Assembly (NCBI RefSeq): GCF_017745675.1
Contig: NZ_JAFLJM010000007.1
Coordinates: 1 to 64,000 of the forward strand
Source: Alkalihalobacillus sp. BA299
GTDB lineage: Bacteria; Bacillota; Bacilli; Bacillales; Bacillaceae_F
Direction of reading: 5' to 3'
Length of the DNA stretch: 64,000 bases
Shown here: piece after piece, positions 44,543 through 55,059 of the stretch
Numbering within the stretch: position 1 is the stretch's first letter
Layout: each line of letters begins with the position of its first letter
Translations under genes and position numbers: made by a program
Notes under the pieces: generated by a model
Database searches by the model: none
The model's input: the letters and a program-made list of their open reading frames with translations, nothing else
What the model was told of the DNA's origin: nothing

Positions 44543-46432
44543 ATGGAACTTGAGAATATAAAAGACCCTAGTATGTTGAAACAGCTATCTAAATCAGAAT
44601 TGGAAGAACTAGCATCTGAAATTCGTCGTTTTCTAATAGAAAAGTTATCGGTGACAGGTGGTCATCTTGGTCCTAATTTAGGTGTTGTTGAACTTACATT
44701 GGTATTACATCACTGTTTAGAAAGTCCAAAAGATAAAATTATATGGGATGTAGGGCATCAAGCTTATGTTCATAAAATCCTTACGGGCAGGGCCGACCAA
44801 TTTGACACCTTACGTCAATATAAGGGATTATGTGGTTTCCCAAAAAGAAGTGAGAGTGAACATGATGTTTGGGAAACGGGACATAGCTCTACGTCATTAT
44901 CTGCGGCAATGGGAATGGCAACTGCACGTGACTTAAAGGGTACGGATGATACAGTCGTTGCGGTTATTGGTGATGGTGCGCTAACTGGTGGTATGGCTTT
45001 AGAAGCTTTAAACCATATTGGCCATGAACAAAAAGATATTATCGTTATCTTAAATGATAATGAAATGTCCATCGCTCCTAATGTTGGAGCACTTCATAAT
45101 GTATTAGGGCGTTTACGAACGGCAGGGAAATATCATAAGGCTAAAGAAGAGCTAGAAATGTTGATCCGAAAAATCCCTGCCTTTGGTGGAAAGCTGGCTG
45201 CTACTGCTGAGCGTGTGAAAGATAGTTTAAAATATTTACTCGTTTCAGGAATCTTTTTTGAAGAAATGGGGTTCACGTACTTAGGGCCCGTCGATGGTCA
45301 TGACTTGGATGATTTAATCGAAAACATGAAGTATGCAAAAAAGACAAAAGGACCGGTGTTAATTCATGTCCTCACGAAAAAAGGGAAAGGCTATGCTCCC
45401 GCAGAAAATGATGCCGAAGGAACTTGGCATGGCTTAGGGCCTTATAAGATTGAATCTGGAGAAGTTGTTAAAAAACCAGGTCCACCAAGCTATAGTGGTG
45501 TTTTTAGTGACACACTTAAGAAAATTGCTAGAGATGATAAAAGACTCGTTGCAATTACGGCTGCAATGCCTGGTGGCACAAAATTAGATAAGTTTGCTTT
45601 AGATTTTCCTGAGCGTATGTTTGATGTTGGAATTGCTGAACAACATGCGACAACGATGGCAGGTGGCTTAGCTACACAAGGATTAAAACCAGTATTTGCG
45701 GTGTATTCAACATTTTTACAAAGAGGGTATGACCAAGTTGTTCATGATATTTGTCGCCAAAATTTAAATGTCTTTTTTGCGATCGACCGTGCGGGACTCG
45801 TCGGGGCAGATGGAGAAACACATCAAGGGGTCTTTGATATCGCTTATCTTCGTCATTTACCTAATATGGTTATTTTAATGCCGAAAGATGAAAATGAACT
45901 TCAACACATGATTTATACAGCGATTCAATATGATGACGGTCCGATCGCTGTCAGGTACCCACGTGGGAATGGATATGGCATAAAGATGGATGAACAGTTA
46001 AAACAAATACCAATTGGAAAATGGGAAGTCCTTCAAGATGGAAACGATGCCTGTATCTTAACATTCGGTACAATGTTACCTGTGGCAGAAGAAGCCGTCC
46101 GTCAACTAGCATTACAAGGGGTGTCTGTAAAAGTAGTAAATGCACGTTCAGCAAAACCTTTAGATGAACAATTGCTTACTGACCTTGCAAATGCGAACAT
46201 GCCAATCTTAACGTTGGAGGAAACTGCTATTCAAGGAAGTTTCGGAAGTGCTGTTTTGGAATTTTTCCATGATCATAACCTTCATGGTGTAGTAGTTGAA
46301 CGTATGGGAATTCCTGATCGATTTATTGAGCATGGAAGTGTAGCACAATTATTAGAAGAAATTGGGTTAACTTCTAGTAAAGTCATTGAAAAAATAACAA
46401 CAATGGTACCCCGAAAAAGACAAAGGGCATAA
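44543..46432 (+). CDS. dxs: 1-deoxy-D-xylulose-5-phosphate synthase
   Basis: Thiamine-diphosphate enzyme that joins pyruvate and glyceraldehyde 3-phosphate, the first step of the MEP isoprenoid route. 629 residues. Substrate loops [15 protein letters not shown] and [14 protein letters not shown]; ThDP/Mg motif [15 protein letters not shown]...LNDNEMSI; transketolase-like [20 protein letters not shown] at 44543 has GAGGG six bases upstream. Confidence 0.97.
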   Translation: MELENIKDPSMLKQLSKSELEELASEIRRFLIEKLSVTGGHLGPNLGVVELTLVLHHCLESPKDKIIWDVGHQAYVHKILTGRADQFDTLRQYKGLCGFPKRSESEHDVWETGHSSTSLSAAMGMATARDLKGTDDTVVAVIGDGALTGGMALEALNHIGHEQKDIIVILNDNEMSIAPNVGALHNVLGRLRTAGKYHKAKEELEMLIRKIPAFGGKLAATAERVKDSLKYLLVSGIFFEEMGFTYLGPVDGHDLDDLIENMKYAKKTKGPVLIHVLTKKGKGYAPAENDAEGTWHGLGPYKIESGEVVKKPGPPSYSGVFSDTLKKIARDDKRLVAITAAMPGGTKLDKFALDFPERMFDVGIAEQHATTMAGGLATQGLKPVFAVYSTFLQRGYDQVVHDICRQNLNVFFAIDRAGLVGADGETHQGVFDIAYLRHLPNMVILMPKDENELQHMIYTAIQYDDGPIAVRYPRGNGYGIKMDEQLKQIPIGKWEVLQDGNDACILTFGTMLPVAEEAVRQLALQGVSVKVVNARSAKPLDEQLLTDLANANMPILTLEETAIQGSFGSAVLEFFHDHNLHGVVVERMGIPDRFIEHGSVAQLLEEIGLTSSKVIEKITTMVPRKRQRA

Positions 46433-46435
46433 ATA

Positions 46436-47254
46436 ATGAGCAAAAAAGAACGTATTGATGTATTGTTAGTAGATAAAGGATTAGTTGAAACGAGAGAAAA
46501 GGCGAAACGAGCGGTGATGGCAGGACTCGTTTATGTCGAAAGTGAGCGCGTTGACAAACCAGGTATGAAGATTGATATCGAATCTCCCTTAACGATCAAA
46601 GGTGATGTTTTACCTTATGTTAGTCGGGGAGGACTAAAGCTAGAAAAAGCAATTGAAGTTTTTCATCTTCAGTTAGAAGGTGCTACCGTTCTAGATATTG
46701 GGGCATCAACTGGTGGCTTTACAGATTGTTCACTGCAAAACGGGGCTAAGCAAGTCTATGCCTTAGATGTGGGCTATAATCAATTAGCATGGAAGTTAAG
46801 GAAAGATGAACGCGTGACAGTCATGGAACGAACAAATTTCCGCTATGTAAAAGCTGAAGATTTAATCAATGGGTTGCCTAATTTTGCAACGATTGATGTT
46901 TCATTCATTTCGCTAAAACTTATTTTACCGGTATTAAAAACATTATTACTTGAGAATAGTCATGTCATAGCATTAATCAAGCCGCAGTTCGAAGCGGGGC
47001 GAGAAGAAGTAGGCAAAAAAGGGATTGTGCGCGACCCTAATACACATATTAAAGTAGTCCAAGCCATCATTGAATTTTCTCAAAATGAAGGATATAGAAT
47101 TGCAGGAATCGATTATTCACCTATTAAAGGTGGGGAAGGCAATATAGAGTTTTTACTACACTTACGATGGAATTCAACAGAAGACTTCACGTCACCTGAG
47201 CATTCTGTGGAAGAAGTGGTTCATCAAGCACATGCACAATTGAAGAAAGATTAA
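46436..47254 (+). CDS. yqxC: TlyA family rRNA methyltransferase (YqxC)
   Basis: 272 residues: an N-terminal S4 RNA-binding domain (RIDVLLVDKGLVETREKAKRAVMAGLVYV) and an FtsJ-like methyltransferase with SAM loop VLDIGASTGGFTDCSLQNGA and DVSFISLKLILP. TlyA methylates 2'-O of rRNA cytidines in mycobacteria; the Bacillus substrate is inferred. Starts three bases after dxs. Confidence 0.9.
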   Translation: MSKKERIDVLLVDKGLVETREKAKRAVMAGLVYVESERVDKPGMKIDIESPLTIKGDVLPYVSRGGLKLEKAIEVFHLQLEGATVLDIGASTGGFTDCSLQNGAKQVYALDVGYNQLAWKLRKDERVTVMERTNFRYVKAEDLINGLPNFATIDVSFISLKLILPVLKTLLLENSHVIALIKPQFEAGREEVGKKGIVRDPNTHIKVVQAIIEFSQNEGYRIAGIDYSPIKGGEGNIEFLLHLRWNSTEDFTSPEHSVEEVVHQAHAQLKKD

Positions 47255-47445
47255 GTGGGGGGCAATAGCTCCTCTTTTTTTCCGCTAAGTTTTAGTTAGA
47301 TTGAGATTCCCAAGGGATAAAAGTAACTAAGGTGGGCATTTTAACCACATTTCAAAATTGGAATGTTAGCTTTTTTATACAGAAACGTATAAACTTTGAG
47401 TTATATTATTTATACATTAATTTTTATAATTATTTGTAAAAAACC

Positions 47446-47489
47446 TTGAATTCACCGAGGATACATGTAAAATAATGAATATACAATTA
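47446..47489 (+). promoter_or_regulatory. Promoter and possible ARG box of ahrC
   Basis: -35 TTGAAT (47446-47451), 16-bp spacer, -10 TAAAAT (47468-47473). TGAATATACAATTA (47476-47489) directly after it is an imperfect match to the ARG box, suggesting autoregulation by AhrC. The remaining gap from 47255 shows no gene. Confidence 0.4.
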
Positions 47490-47525
47490 ATGAATGCTAA
47501 TAAATACGATAAGTAGGTGGATGAA

Positions 47526-47975
47526 ATGAATAAAGGCCAACGACATATAAAAATTCGAGAGATTATTACCAATCAAGAGATCGAAACTCAAGATGATTTA
47601 GTAGAGCAATTAAAAAATTCCGGTTATAATGTTACACAAGCGACTGTTTCTCGAGATATTAAAGAGCTCCATTTAGTAAAAGTGCCAATGGTGGATGGTC
47701 GTTATAAATATAGCCTACCAGCTGACCAACGGTTTAATCCACTACAAAAATTAAAGCGCGCATTAATGGATAGTTTTGTTAGCATTGATCAATCAGAAAA
47801 TATGATCGTCATGAAAACGTTACCAGGAAATGCGAATGCAGTTGGGGCATTAATCGATAATTTAGATTGGTCAGAAATAATGGGAACGATTTGTGGAGAC
47901 GATACAATCTTGATTATATGTAAACATAAAGAGGATAGCCCGAGTATTTCAGAGCGCTTTTTAGATATGCTATAA
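47526..47975 (+). CDS. ahrC: Arginine repressor AhrC/ArgR
   Basis: Arginine-sensing hexameric regulator: represses arginine synthesis and activates catabolism. 149 residues. The winged helix is [15 protein letters not shown]...[19 protein letters not shown]. The oligomerisation domain has [18 protein letters not shown] and the arginine-binding [16 protein letters not shown] at 47526 gives the family N-terminus; the upstream GTG is part of the ribosome-binding region. Confidence 0.96.
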   Translation: MNKGQRHIKIREIITNQEIETQDDLVEQLKNSGYNVTQATVSRDIKELHLVKVPMVDGRYKYSLPADQRFNPLQKLKRALMDSFVSIDQSENMIVMKTLPGNANAVGALIDNLDWSEIMGTICGDDTILIICKHKEDSPSISERFLDML

Positions 47976-47989
47976 AGGGTGAAAATATT

Positions 47990-49681
47990 ATGCTTGTAGA
48001 ATTGTCCATCAAAAATTTTGCAATTATTGATGAACTCACGATATCTTTAAATAAAGGTTTAACAGTTCTTACAGGAGAAACCGGTGCAGGTAAATCGATA
48101 ATTATTGATGCCATCGGTTTATTAATTGGCGGAAGAGGCTCAACTGAATTTATTCGTTACGGTGCTAATCGAGCTGAGATTGAGGGCTTATTTTCAATTG
48201 AACAAGATCATCCTGTTATTGGAAAAGCTAAGTCTTTAGGTATTGAAGTTGAAGAAGGCATGATCATAGTTCGAAGGGATTTAACGACGAATGGAAAGAG
48301 CATTTGTCGGTTAAATGGTAAGCTTGTGACTCTAGGTATTATTAGAGAAATTGGACAAACATTAGTAGATATCCATGGACAGCATGAGCATCAATCGTTG
48401 CTGCAACATGAAAGACATATGTCCTATTTGGATAACTTTGCTCAAAATAAGTTAAAAACGACAAAAATGGAATATCAATTGCTTTATAAAAAATATGTTA
48501 AAGTGAAACAGCAATTAGAACAAATGAATAAAAATGAGCAGGAGTTAGCCCACCGGCTCGACCTTATTCAATATCAATTAAATGAAATAGAAAAAGCAAA
48601 TTTAAATCCACATGAAGACGACGATCTCCTAGAAGAAAAGCTTAGATTAGCGAATTATGAAAAACTTTATAAAGCACTCACGTGTAGCTATAATAGTCTT
48701 TACGGTGAAGGGAAAGGTCTCGAATGGATACATAATGCGTTAAATCATGTTGAAGAAGCAGCTGGGATAGACCCGGACCTGCAAACGCTTGTTGAGACCA
48801 TTTCAAATTGTTATTATTTACTCGAAGAAACATCGTTTACATTAAGTCATAAATTTGAACATTTAGAATTTGATCCTAATCGTCTTGAAATGATTGAGAC
48901 AAGATTAAATGAGATTAGTTTTTTAAAAAAGAAATATGGTGCAACTGTTGATGAGATATTAGAGTATGCTGCTAAAGTTGAAGAAGAACTTGATACACTT
49001 GTTAATAAGGATGATCGAATTCAAGCACTACAAAAAGAATTAGATGCTGTCGTTTTAGATTTAGAGGTTGAAGCAAATGCATTATCAAAAATTCGTAAAG
49101 AAACAGCAGAACAATTAAGTGCAGCTGTTCACCAACAGTTACAGGCGCTTTATATGGAAAAAACGAAATTTTCGGTGGAAATGAATAAATTACCACGTGG
49201 ACGCTTTACGGAAGAAGGTATGGATACTGCTGAATTTTTCCTTTCCACTAATCCAGGTGAACCATTAAAACCATTATCAAAAGTAGCATCTGGTGGAGAA
49301 ATTTCACGAATCATGTTAGCAATGAAAACAATTTTTTCATCAGGGCAAGGAGTAACCTCTTTAATTTTTGATGAAGTAGATACAGGTGTTAGTGGAAGAG
49401 TGGCACAAGCGATAGCTGAAAAAATTAATCAAATTGCAGAGAGATCTCAAGTGCTCTGCATTACTCACCTTCCACAAGTTGCTGCGATGGCTGATCAACA
49501 TTTATATATATCAAAACAGCAAATTAAGGAAAGAACGAAAACAAATGTAAGAGAACTTACGAATGAAGAAAAAATTATAGAAATTGCCAGAATGATTTCT
49601 GGAGTTGAAGTAACAGACCTTACTCAAAAACATGCAAGTGAATTAATATTATTAGCAAAAAAAATAAAAACCAAAACATGA
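47990..49681 (+). CDS. recN: DNA repair protein RecN
   Basis: SMC-like ATPase for double-strand break repair. 563 residues. Walker A TGETGAGKSIIIDAIGLL at about residue 30, QHEHQSLL, a long coiled-coil from 150 to 370, ABC signature KVASGGEISRIMLAMKTI and Walker B SLIFDEVDTGVSGRVAQ. Starts 14 bases after ahrC, a usual pairing in Bacillus. Confidence 0.96.
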   Translation: MLVELSIKNFAIIDELTISLNKGLTVLTGETGAGKSIIIDAIGLLIGGRGSTEFIRYGANRAEIEGLFSIEQDHPVIGKAKSLGIEVEEGMIIVRRDLTTNGKSICRLNGKLVTLGIIREIGQTLVDIHGQHEHQSLLQHERHMSYLDNFAQNKLKTTKMEYQLLYKKYVKVKQQLEQMNKNEQELAHRLDLIQYQLNEIEKANLNPHEDDDLLEEKLRLANYEKLYKALTCSYNSLYGEGKGLEWIHNALNHVEEAAGIDPDLQTLVETISNCYYLLEETSFTLSHKFEHLEFDPNRLEMIETRLNEISFLKKKYGATVDEILEYAAKVEEELDTLVNKDDRIQALQKELDAVVLDLEVEANALSKIRKETAEQLSAAVHQQLQALYMEKTKFSVEMNKLPRGRFTEEGMDTAEFFLSTNPGEPLKPLSKVASGGEISRIMLAMKTIFSSGQGVTSLIFDEVDTGVSGRVAQAIAEKINQIAERSQVLCITHLPQVAAMADQHLYISKQQIKERTKTNVRELTNEEKIIEIARMISGVEVTDLTQKHASELILLAKKIKTKT

Positions 49682-49685
49682 AAAG

Positions 49686-49717
49686 TCGGCCAAAATAGGC
49701 TGGCTTTTTATTTTTTG
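49686..49717 (+). terminator. Terminator of recN
   Basis: GTCGGCC (49686-49692) pairs with GGCTGGC (49699-49705) using two G-U pairs, followed by TTTTTATTTTTT. Confidence 0.78.
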
Positions 49718-49723
49718 AACGGT

Positions 49724-49753
49724 TATAAATGAGGTGAAACAAGGCAACATTAG
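49724..49753 (+). promoter_or_regulatory. Sigma-F/sigma-G-type promoter of spoIVB
   Basis: -10 GGCAACATTA (49744-49753) fits GGnnAnAnTR completely. TTATA (49724-49728) sits exactly 15 bp upstream in the -35 place, with one mismatch to GYATA. spoIVB is a known forespore-expressed gene. Confidence 0.6.
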
Positions 49754-49803
49754 TAATACAGCAATTATGGAGGTGTGTTTTAGGAGCGAGGAGAGTGAAT
49801 TAA

Positions 49804-51117
49804 TTGCATTCAGAACAAATTAGAAAAGTTTTAGGAACAATTCTCCTTGTTTTTGTCATTGGTATTGGCTTTTGTAAGCCAGTACATGAGTGGATTAATA
49901 TTCCTTCACAAGTTGTCGTATTTGAAGGAGTGGAACAACAATTAGTTAAACAAACACCTGAATTAGGAAGCCTCACAGCTCACACTAATCAATCGCATTT
50001 CATGTTTAATGAAGTCGAACATGAAGAAATGGCCGCTGTTACTGTATTAGCCCAGGGGCAAGGAGATGGTGAGGTGACAATTCAGTCAGGGTCTTTGCCT
50101 GTTAAGAAAATGGACGTAAAAGTATTACCTGAAGTGAAAGTAGTTCCTGGAGGCCAATCAATAGGTGTAAAATTAAATACAGATGGAGTATTAGTTGTAG
50201 GCCATCATCTTATACAGACAGAAGATGGTGAACAATCACCAGGGGAAATTGCCGGAATACTCGTAGGTGATATGATTACTGAAATTAATGGCGAAAAAAT
50301 TACGAGAATGAGCCAAGTGGCCACTTTTGTTCAAGAAGCTGGTGAAAAAGGAGAAAAGCTTGATATTCAAGTAAAACGGGATCAAAAAACGATACAAAAA
50401 AAGTTAAAACCTTTAAAGGCTAAAGGAGAAAGCTCGTATCGTTTAGGATTATATATTCGCGACTCGGCTGCTGGCGTAGGAACATTGACATTTTTTGATC
50501 CGAAATCGAAGAAATATGGTGCTTTAGGTCATGTTATATCAGATGTTGATACAAAAAAGCCAATTGTTGTTCATGATGGACAGATTATTCGATCTTCAGT
50601 AACTTCTATTGAAAAAGGAAGTAATGGCGATCCAGGTGAAAAATTAGCGAGCTTTTCCGACCAACGGCATGTATTAGGAAGTATTACAAAAAATAGTTCG
50701 TTTGGGATTTTTGGTGAACTGACAACCCAAAAGCAAATAAAAAATGACTTGCATGATCAAGAAATGCCGATTGCTTTATCGTCACAAGTAAAAGAAGGAC
50801 CTGCAAAAATTTTAACAGTTGTTGAAGGAGAAAAGGTTCAAGAATACGATATTGAGATCGTTAGTTCAACTCCACAAAAATATCCTGCTACTAAAGGGCT
50901 TGTAATTAAAGTAACTGATAAAAATTTAATTGAAGCTACTGGTGGAATTGTTCAAGGAATGAGTGGTAGTCCAATTATACAAGATGGAAAAATTGTTGGG
51001 GCAGTAACACATGTTTTCGTTAATGATCCAACGAGTGGATATGGATGTCATATTGAATGGATGCTTCAAGAAGCCGGAATTGATATTTATGGAAAAAATG
51101 ATGCAAAGGCGAGCTAA
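49804..51117 (+). CDS. spoIVB: SpoIVB peptidase
   Basis: Forespore serine peptidase (family S55) that signals across the intermembrane space to activate pro-sigma-K processing. 437 residues. N-terminal membrane anchor ([16 protein letters not shown]), a PDZ domain around [18 protein letters not shown], catalytic His in [10 protein letters not shown] and Ser in [23 protein letters not shown] at 49804 with AGGAGAG upstream. It precedes spo0A as in all Bacillus. Confidence 0.95.
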   Translation: MHSEQIRKVLGTILLVFVIGIGFCKPVHEWINIPSQVVVFEGVEQQLVKQTPELGSLTAHTNQSHFMFNEVEHEEMAAVTVLAQGQGDGEVTIQSGSLPVKKMDVKVLPEVKVVPGGQSIGVKLNTDGVLVVGHHLIQTEDGEQSPGEIAGILVGDMITEINGEKITRMSQVATFVQEAGEKGEKLDIQVKRDQKTIQKKLKPLKAKGESSYRLGLYIRDSAAGVGTLTFFDPKSKKYGALGHVISDVDTKKPIVVHDGQIIRSSVTSIEKGSNGDPGEKLASFSDQRHVLGSITKNSSFGIFGELTTQKQIKNDLHDQEMPIALSSQVKEGPAKILTVVEGEKVQEYDIEIVSSTPQKYPATKGLVIKVTDKNLIEATGGIVQGMSGSPIIQDGKIVGAVTHVFVNDPTSGYGCHIEWMLQEAGIDIYGKNDAKAS

Positions 51118-51129
51118 GCTCGTCTTTTT
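51108..51129 (+). terminator. Terminator of spoIVB
   Basis: GGCGAGC (51108-51114) pairs with GCTCGTC (51118-51124); the loop is the TAA stop codon itself. TTTTT follows. Confidence 0.75.
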
Positions 51130-51137
51130 AATTTATT

Positions 51138-51321
51138 GGCTGTTTTCGTAAACTTTGTTGCTTTTGGACCGTTTTTTGAAAATAAAATAGCCTTTTCAAG
51201 ACAAATTCATTTGTCTGAACGGCTATTTTATTTTCAAAACCTTCACGCTATACGTGAAGAGCCAAGCATCCGCTTGGCTTACGGTCCAAAAGTTAAAAGC
51301 AACATCTTTGAGAAAAGAGCC
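51138..51321. mobile_element. MITE-like element, copy 3 (inverted)
   Basis: 184 bp in the opposite orientation to copies 1 and 2. It is flanked by perfect 8-bp duplications AATTTATT (51130-51137 and 51322-51329). It lies just after the spoIVB terminator, nine bases from its T-run. Confidence 0.9.
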
Positions 51322-51456
51322 AATTTATTTAATTATATGTATTTGCTTCATCAAAAATCGTGTATATCTTACAATTTATTTGTGATAAGATTAATAATAT
51401 AAGAATGTTGACATATAATTAACTGTGATTGCAAAATAAACAAGAAAAAAAGATGA

Positions 51457-51598
51457 TTCGACAAAAGTCAATTGAAAACCGAGCTGAGGTATCGAAAATA
51501 ATCGAATTTTATATTATAACGCATTTTCTTAATAAAAAACAATATTTTTCAGATAATTTTAGAAATTTTAAAGGAGTTTTCATTAAAGTGTCGAATTT
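51457..51598 (+). promoter_or_regulatory. spo0A control region: sigma-H promoter and two 0A boxes
   Basis: AAAGGAGTT (51570-51578), 11 bp, then GTCGAATTT (51590-51598): the -10 fits the sigma-H consensus RnnGAATww fully, the -35 with one mismatch. TGTCGAA (51589-51595) is a perfect 0A box overlapping the -10. TTCGACA (51457-51463) is a second box on the opposite strand. This suggests the Spo0A and sigma-H feedback loop known from Bacillus. Confidence 0.7.
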
Positions 51599-51659
51599 GT
51601 TGTTTGGAATATAACTTTAGACATTATTTTACTACTATAGAAGTTGAGGAGGACGTCCT

Positions 51660-52454
51660 GTGCAAAAGGTGAAAGTATGTATAGCAGATGATAACCGGGA
51701 ATTAGTTGGTTTATTAAATGAGTATATTTCTGCCCAAGATGATATGGAAGTTGTAGGTTACGCTTACAATGGACAGGAGTGTTTAAAGATTGTAGAAGAA
51801 AAGCAACCTGATGTACTTATACTAGATATTATTATGCCTCATTTAGATGGCTTGGCAGTATTAGAAAAGATGAATCAATTAGGACTTAAAAAGAGCACGA
51901 ATATTATTATGTTAACGGCTTTTGGCCAAGAGGATGTAACGAAAAAGGCAGTTGATTTAGGAGCATCTTATTACATTTTAAAGCCGTTTGATATGGACAC
52001 ATTGATTTCTAATATTCGTGAGATCAGTGGACAAAAACAAACATTCATCCAAAAGTCTGTTTCATATCAACAAACACCGATTAAATCGACAACTAAAGAG
52101 TTTAACCTCGATGCAAGTATTACAAATATTATCCATGAAATAGGTGTACCAGCACATATTAAAGGGTATATGTATTTAAGAGAAGCGATAACAATGGTAT
52201 ATAATGATATTGAGCTTTTAGGTTCAATTACAAAAGTGTTATACCCAGATATCGCAAAGAAATTTAATACGACAGCAAGTCGTGTAGAACGAGCTATTCG
52301 TCATGCAATTGAAGTCGCTTGGAGTCGAGGAAACATCGATTCAATTTCGTCTTTATTTGGTTATACAGTAAGTCACTCTAAAGCAAAACCGACGAATAGT
52401 GAGTTTATCGCAATGGTTGCAGATAAACTCCGGATTGAGCATAAAGTAAGTTGA
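51660..52454 (+). CDS. spo0A: Sporulation master regulator Spo0A
   Basis: Response regulator that commits the cell to sporulation. 264 residues. Receiver domain 1-125 with acidic pocket DDN, phospho-acceptor Asp in [13 protein letters not shown], and the Lys in ILKPFDMD. C-terminal DNA-binding domain with [21 protein letters not shown] and [22 protein letters not shown], identical in pattern to Bacillus Spo0A. GTG at 51660 has GAGGAGG upstream. Confidence 0.98.
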   Translation: MQKVKVCIADDNRELVGLLNEYISAQDDMEVVGYAYNGQECLKIVEEKQPDVLILDIIMPHLDGLAVLEKMNQLGLKKSTNIIMLTAFGQEDVTKKAVDLGASYYILKPFDMDTLISNIREISGQKQTFIQKSVSYQQTPIKSTTKEFNLDASITNIIHEIGVPAHIKGYMYLREAITMVYNDIELLGSITKVLYPDIAKKFNTTASRVERAIRHAIEVAWSRGNIDSISSLFGYTVSHSKAKPTNSEFIAMVADKLRIEHKVS

Positions 52455-52481
52455 AAGAACCAAGATTAATTATTAATTAAG

Positions 52482-52512
52482 AAAGAGGCTGACTATTTTA
52501 GCAGCCTCTTTA
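52482..52512. terminator. Terminator between spo0A and the minus-strand gene
   Basis: AGAGGCTG pairs with CAGCCTCT over a loop of about ten bases, with TTT on one side and AAA on the other. It serves both convergent genes. Confidence 0.8.
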
Positions 52513-52686
52513 ATGTTGTTCGTCTATATAATTTTTAAATAAGTGGACAATTGTATCTGTACCCATTGTTGGTATAATATGTTCAATTTCATCAGTCTCA
52601 GGATTGTAAGTAATTAAATACCTTTTGTCACAGTACTCCGCTTCGTAAACTTTCCGTTCATTTTTTTCGTGTAAAAATTGAAACAT
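52510..52686 (-). CDS. Small hypothetical protein
   Basis: 58 residues: MFQFLHEKNERKVYEAEYCDKRYL then ITYNPETDEIEHIIPTMGTDTIVHLF. It is not a membrane protein and has no motif that I know. GGAGGTG sits six bases before ATG 52686, so translation is likely. Confidence 0.65.
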   Translation of the reverse strand: MFQFLHEKNERKVYEAEYCDKRYLITYNPETDEIEHIIPTMGTDTIVHLFKNYIDEQH

Positions 52687-52808
52687 TTTTTTCACCTCCA
52701 AGATCTTTTTTATTTTTCCCGACTAGATTTTCCCTTATACAAAATGAAGATATGGTTGAAATTCGTCCTATTGGAACATACTATCAAAAAAGACACGAGG
52801 GGTTATGT

Positions 52809-53936
52809 ATGAATTGGTTCCTGAGTGGTGTATGTTATGAAGGACAAATTACGAAAGATTTAGTTAAAGTGATTCCGAAACGAAGTATTGCGATGCTGCA
52901 TCATGAAGATATTGATTGTACAGCTACTGATGCATTAATTGCTAAAAAAGTGAAAGCGGTACTTAACGTAAAGCGCTCGATGACAGGGCGATATGACCAT
53001 AATGGTGTATTAGAACTACTAGAAGCTCAAATACCTGTTTACGATATTGTGGAAATGTATGACCGCAGAATTAAATTTCATTTAAAAAACATAAAAATCG
53101 TGAATCTTGATTTGTTTGTATTGGACAATGATCACTGGGTGAAGGTTGCGAAAGTTTTTCGATATACCATCAAATGGGTATATGAGCTAAAAAAAATCTC
53201 ATCCTATCACTTGACCGAATTATATAAAGATTTTGTAAGTAATTCTATTACTTATGCAAAAAAGGAACTGGCTGACTTTTTAAATGATAGCTCAATCTAC
53301 CAACCTTTTGTAGAACTTGACGGAAAGGAAGTTGTGATTGTAGTTAGAGGGTCTAAGTATAAAAAAGATTTTCTAACTCTTTTACCTACAATAAAAACAA
53401 AAAAGCTTCCAATTATAGCTGTAGACGGTGCGGCGGATGGCTTAGCTGAATTAGGTATTATACCTAATTATATAATTGGTGATATGGATTCGGTTAGTGA
53501 GAAATTATTAAAGTCGGGAGCAAAGCTCATTGCTCATTGTTATCTAGATGGGAACTCACCAGGATTTGAACGAGTTTGTAAGCTTGGATTACAATGTGAA
53601 AAACTACCATTTGTAGGAACGAGTGAAGATGTAGCGATTATTTTTTCATACTGGGCTAATGCTAAAGTTATTTATTTAGTAGGTGGGCATGCATCTATGA
53701 ATGAATTTTTAGAAAAAGGAAGAAAAGGGATGGGAGCAACTCTTTTAACTCGCATGCAAGCTGGACATCGAATTGTTGATTTAAAAGGAATTCACCAATT
53801 AGAACAGAAAAATAATCGAATTTTACCACTGTTTCCAATAGCAGGTAGTTTAGCTGCGCTATTATTCATTACTTCAAGTTCTAAAATTCAATTACTCCTT
53901 ATGATTTTATGGAATTGGATAACGGTAGGAGGCTGA
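52809..53936 (+). CDS. steA: SteA-like cytokinetic ring protein
   Basis: 375 residues. The N-terminal domain starts MNWFLSGVCYEGQITKDLVKVIP. A thiamin-pyrophosphokinase-like domain follows: AVDGAADGLAELGIIPNYIIGDMDSVS and GTSEDVAI. A C-terminal membrane region (LFPIAGSLAALLFITSSSKIQLLL) completes it. In actinobacteria SteA acts with SteB at the division septum. ATG at 52809 has GAGGGG seven bases upstream; ATG 52752 lacks a site. First of four tightly spaced genes. Confidence 0.82.
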   Translation: MNWFLSGVCYEGQITKDLVKVIPKRSIAMLHHEDIDCTATDALIAKKVKAVLNVKRSMTGRYDHNGVLELLEAQIPVYDIVEMYDRRIKFHLKNIKIVNLDLFVLDNDHWVKVAKVFRYTIKWVYELKKISSYHLTELYKDFVSNSITYAKKELADFLNDSSIYQPFVELDGKEVVIVVRGSKYKKDFLTLLPTIKTKKLPIIAVDGAADGLAELGIIPNYIIGDMDSVSEKLLKSGAKLIAHCYLDGNSPGFERVCKLGLQCEKLPFVGTSEDVAIIFSYWANAKVIYLVGGHASMNEFLEKGRKGMGATLLTRMQAGHRIVDLKGIHQLEQKNNRILPLFPIAGSLAALLFITSSSKIQLLLMILWNWITVGG

Positions 53937-53945
53937 CCGAAACCT

Positions 53946-54413
53946 ATGACATTACGAGCAAATATTCTCTTAATACTAACTTTCTTTTTCGGAGCTTTTG
54001 TCGGTGTTGTTATTGATAAAGATTGGTTGACTGAGCAACAAGCTATCTATTTTAACCAGCTTCGTTCTGAAAATGCGTTATTAAAAACTGAAAGAGATGG
54101 TTGGTTATCTTTTGTCGCTGAAGAAATGGGCTCTACACCTCTGTACATTCCTGCTCAAGATGAAAAATATAATAAATTAGCATTTTTACTAGAAGAAATT
54201 GGAGCAGAAGTAAAAGTAATTGAAATGGGTGTTGAACCGATATTCGATGCAGATGGAATATTGATATCAATAGGAAATGAACTTTATAAAGAATATGAAG
54301 GGCCTCATATGGCTTTAGAAGCTATACCTATTCATGAGATCGAAATACAAGATTTTTACTTATCGCTATTACGGCTTAAAGGAGAAAATTTTACTCATGA
54401 ACATTCAAGCTAG
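53946..54413 (+). CDS. SteB/MctB-like membrane protein, short form
   Basis: 155 residues. One N-terminal helix (ANILLILTFFFGAFVGVVI) is followed by a coiled-coil-like stretch (EQQAIYFNQLRSENALLKTERDGWL) and a small domain. This is the layout of the MctB/SteB family, often annotated copper transporter, but about half its usual length. Position directly after steA supports it. Overlaps the glycosyltransferase gene by 17 bases. Confidence 0.65.
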   Translation: MTLRANILLILTFFFGAFVGVVIDKDWLTEQQAIYFNQLRSENALLKTERDGWLSFVAEEMGSTPLYIPAQDEKYNKLAFLLEEIGAEVKVIEMGVEPIFDADGILISIGNELYKEYEGPHMALEAIPIHEIEIQDFYLSLLRLKGENFTHEHSS

Positions 54414-55059
54414 TGTTGTCGTTCCTGCATTTAATGAACAAGAAAGAATTGAAAAAACATTAATCACTTTAAGGGAAGAACCGTGGGTTCAAGAAATCAT
54501 AACTGTAAATGATGGAAGTACAGATAATACAGGACAGATCTGTGAAAAATATAGTGATCAAGTTATTCATTTAAGTGAAAATAAAGGAAAAGGACAAGCG
54601 TTAAGAGAAGGATGGCAAATAGCCAGTGGGAAGTTTATCGTTTGTTTAGATGCAGATATTGGGTCGACGGCTAGTGAAGGAAAAAAGTTATTAGCTCCAT
54701 TAGAATATTCTTTCATTGATGTAGTCATAGGAACTCTTCCTCCAGCAAAAACAAGCGGCTTTGGTTTTGTTAAGCGAAAAGCCCAAAACACTATTTATAA
54801 AAGGACTGGCAAGTGGTTGACAGCTCCGTTATCAGGTCAACGAGCTTTTCGCAGTAAATGGTTAAAAACGTTGTTAAATAAAAATTATTATGGTTATGGA
54901 ATTGAAATAGCGATGACATTAGATTTAATTCAAGCAGGTGCAAAGGTCATTGAAGTGGATACTAACATCACACACAGGCATACAGGGAAGAACTGGAGAG
55001 GCATTGTTCATCGGGGGAAGCAGTGGTTAGATATTAAGGCGGCCGTGAGAGGTGGTTAA
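54397..55059 (+). CDS. Family 2 glycosyltransferase
   Basis: 220 residues, GT-A fold. SVVVPAFNEQERIEKTL at the N-terminus, NDGSTDNTG, the DxD-type LDADIG, and LSGQRAFRSKW as in glucosyl-phosphoglycerate or polyprenyl-phosphate sugar transferases. No membrane helix. ATG at 54397 overlaps the preceding gene. With the next gene it suggests transfer of a sugar onto a lipid carrier (inference). Confidence 0.82.
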   Translation: MNIQASVVVPAFNEQERIEKTLITLREEPWVQEIITVNDGSTDNTGQICEKYSDQVIHLSENKGKGQALREGWQIASGKFIVCLDADIGSTASEGKKLLAPLEYSFIDVVIGTLPPAKTSGFGFVKRKAQNTIYKRTGKWLTAPLSGQRAFRSKWLKTLLNKNYYGYGIEIAMTLDLIQAGAKVIEVDTNITHRHTGKNWRGIVHRGKQWLDIKAAVRGG

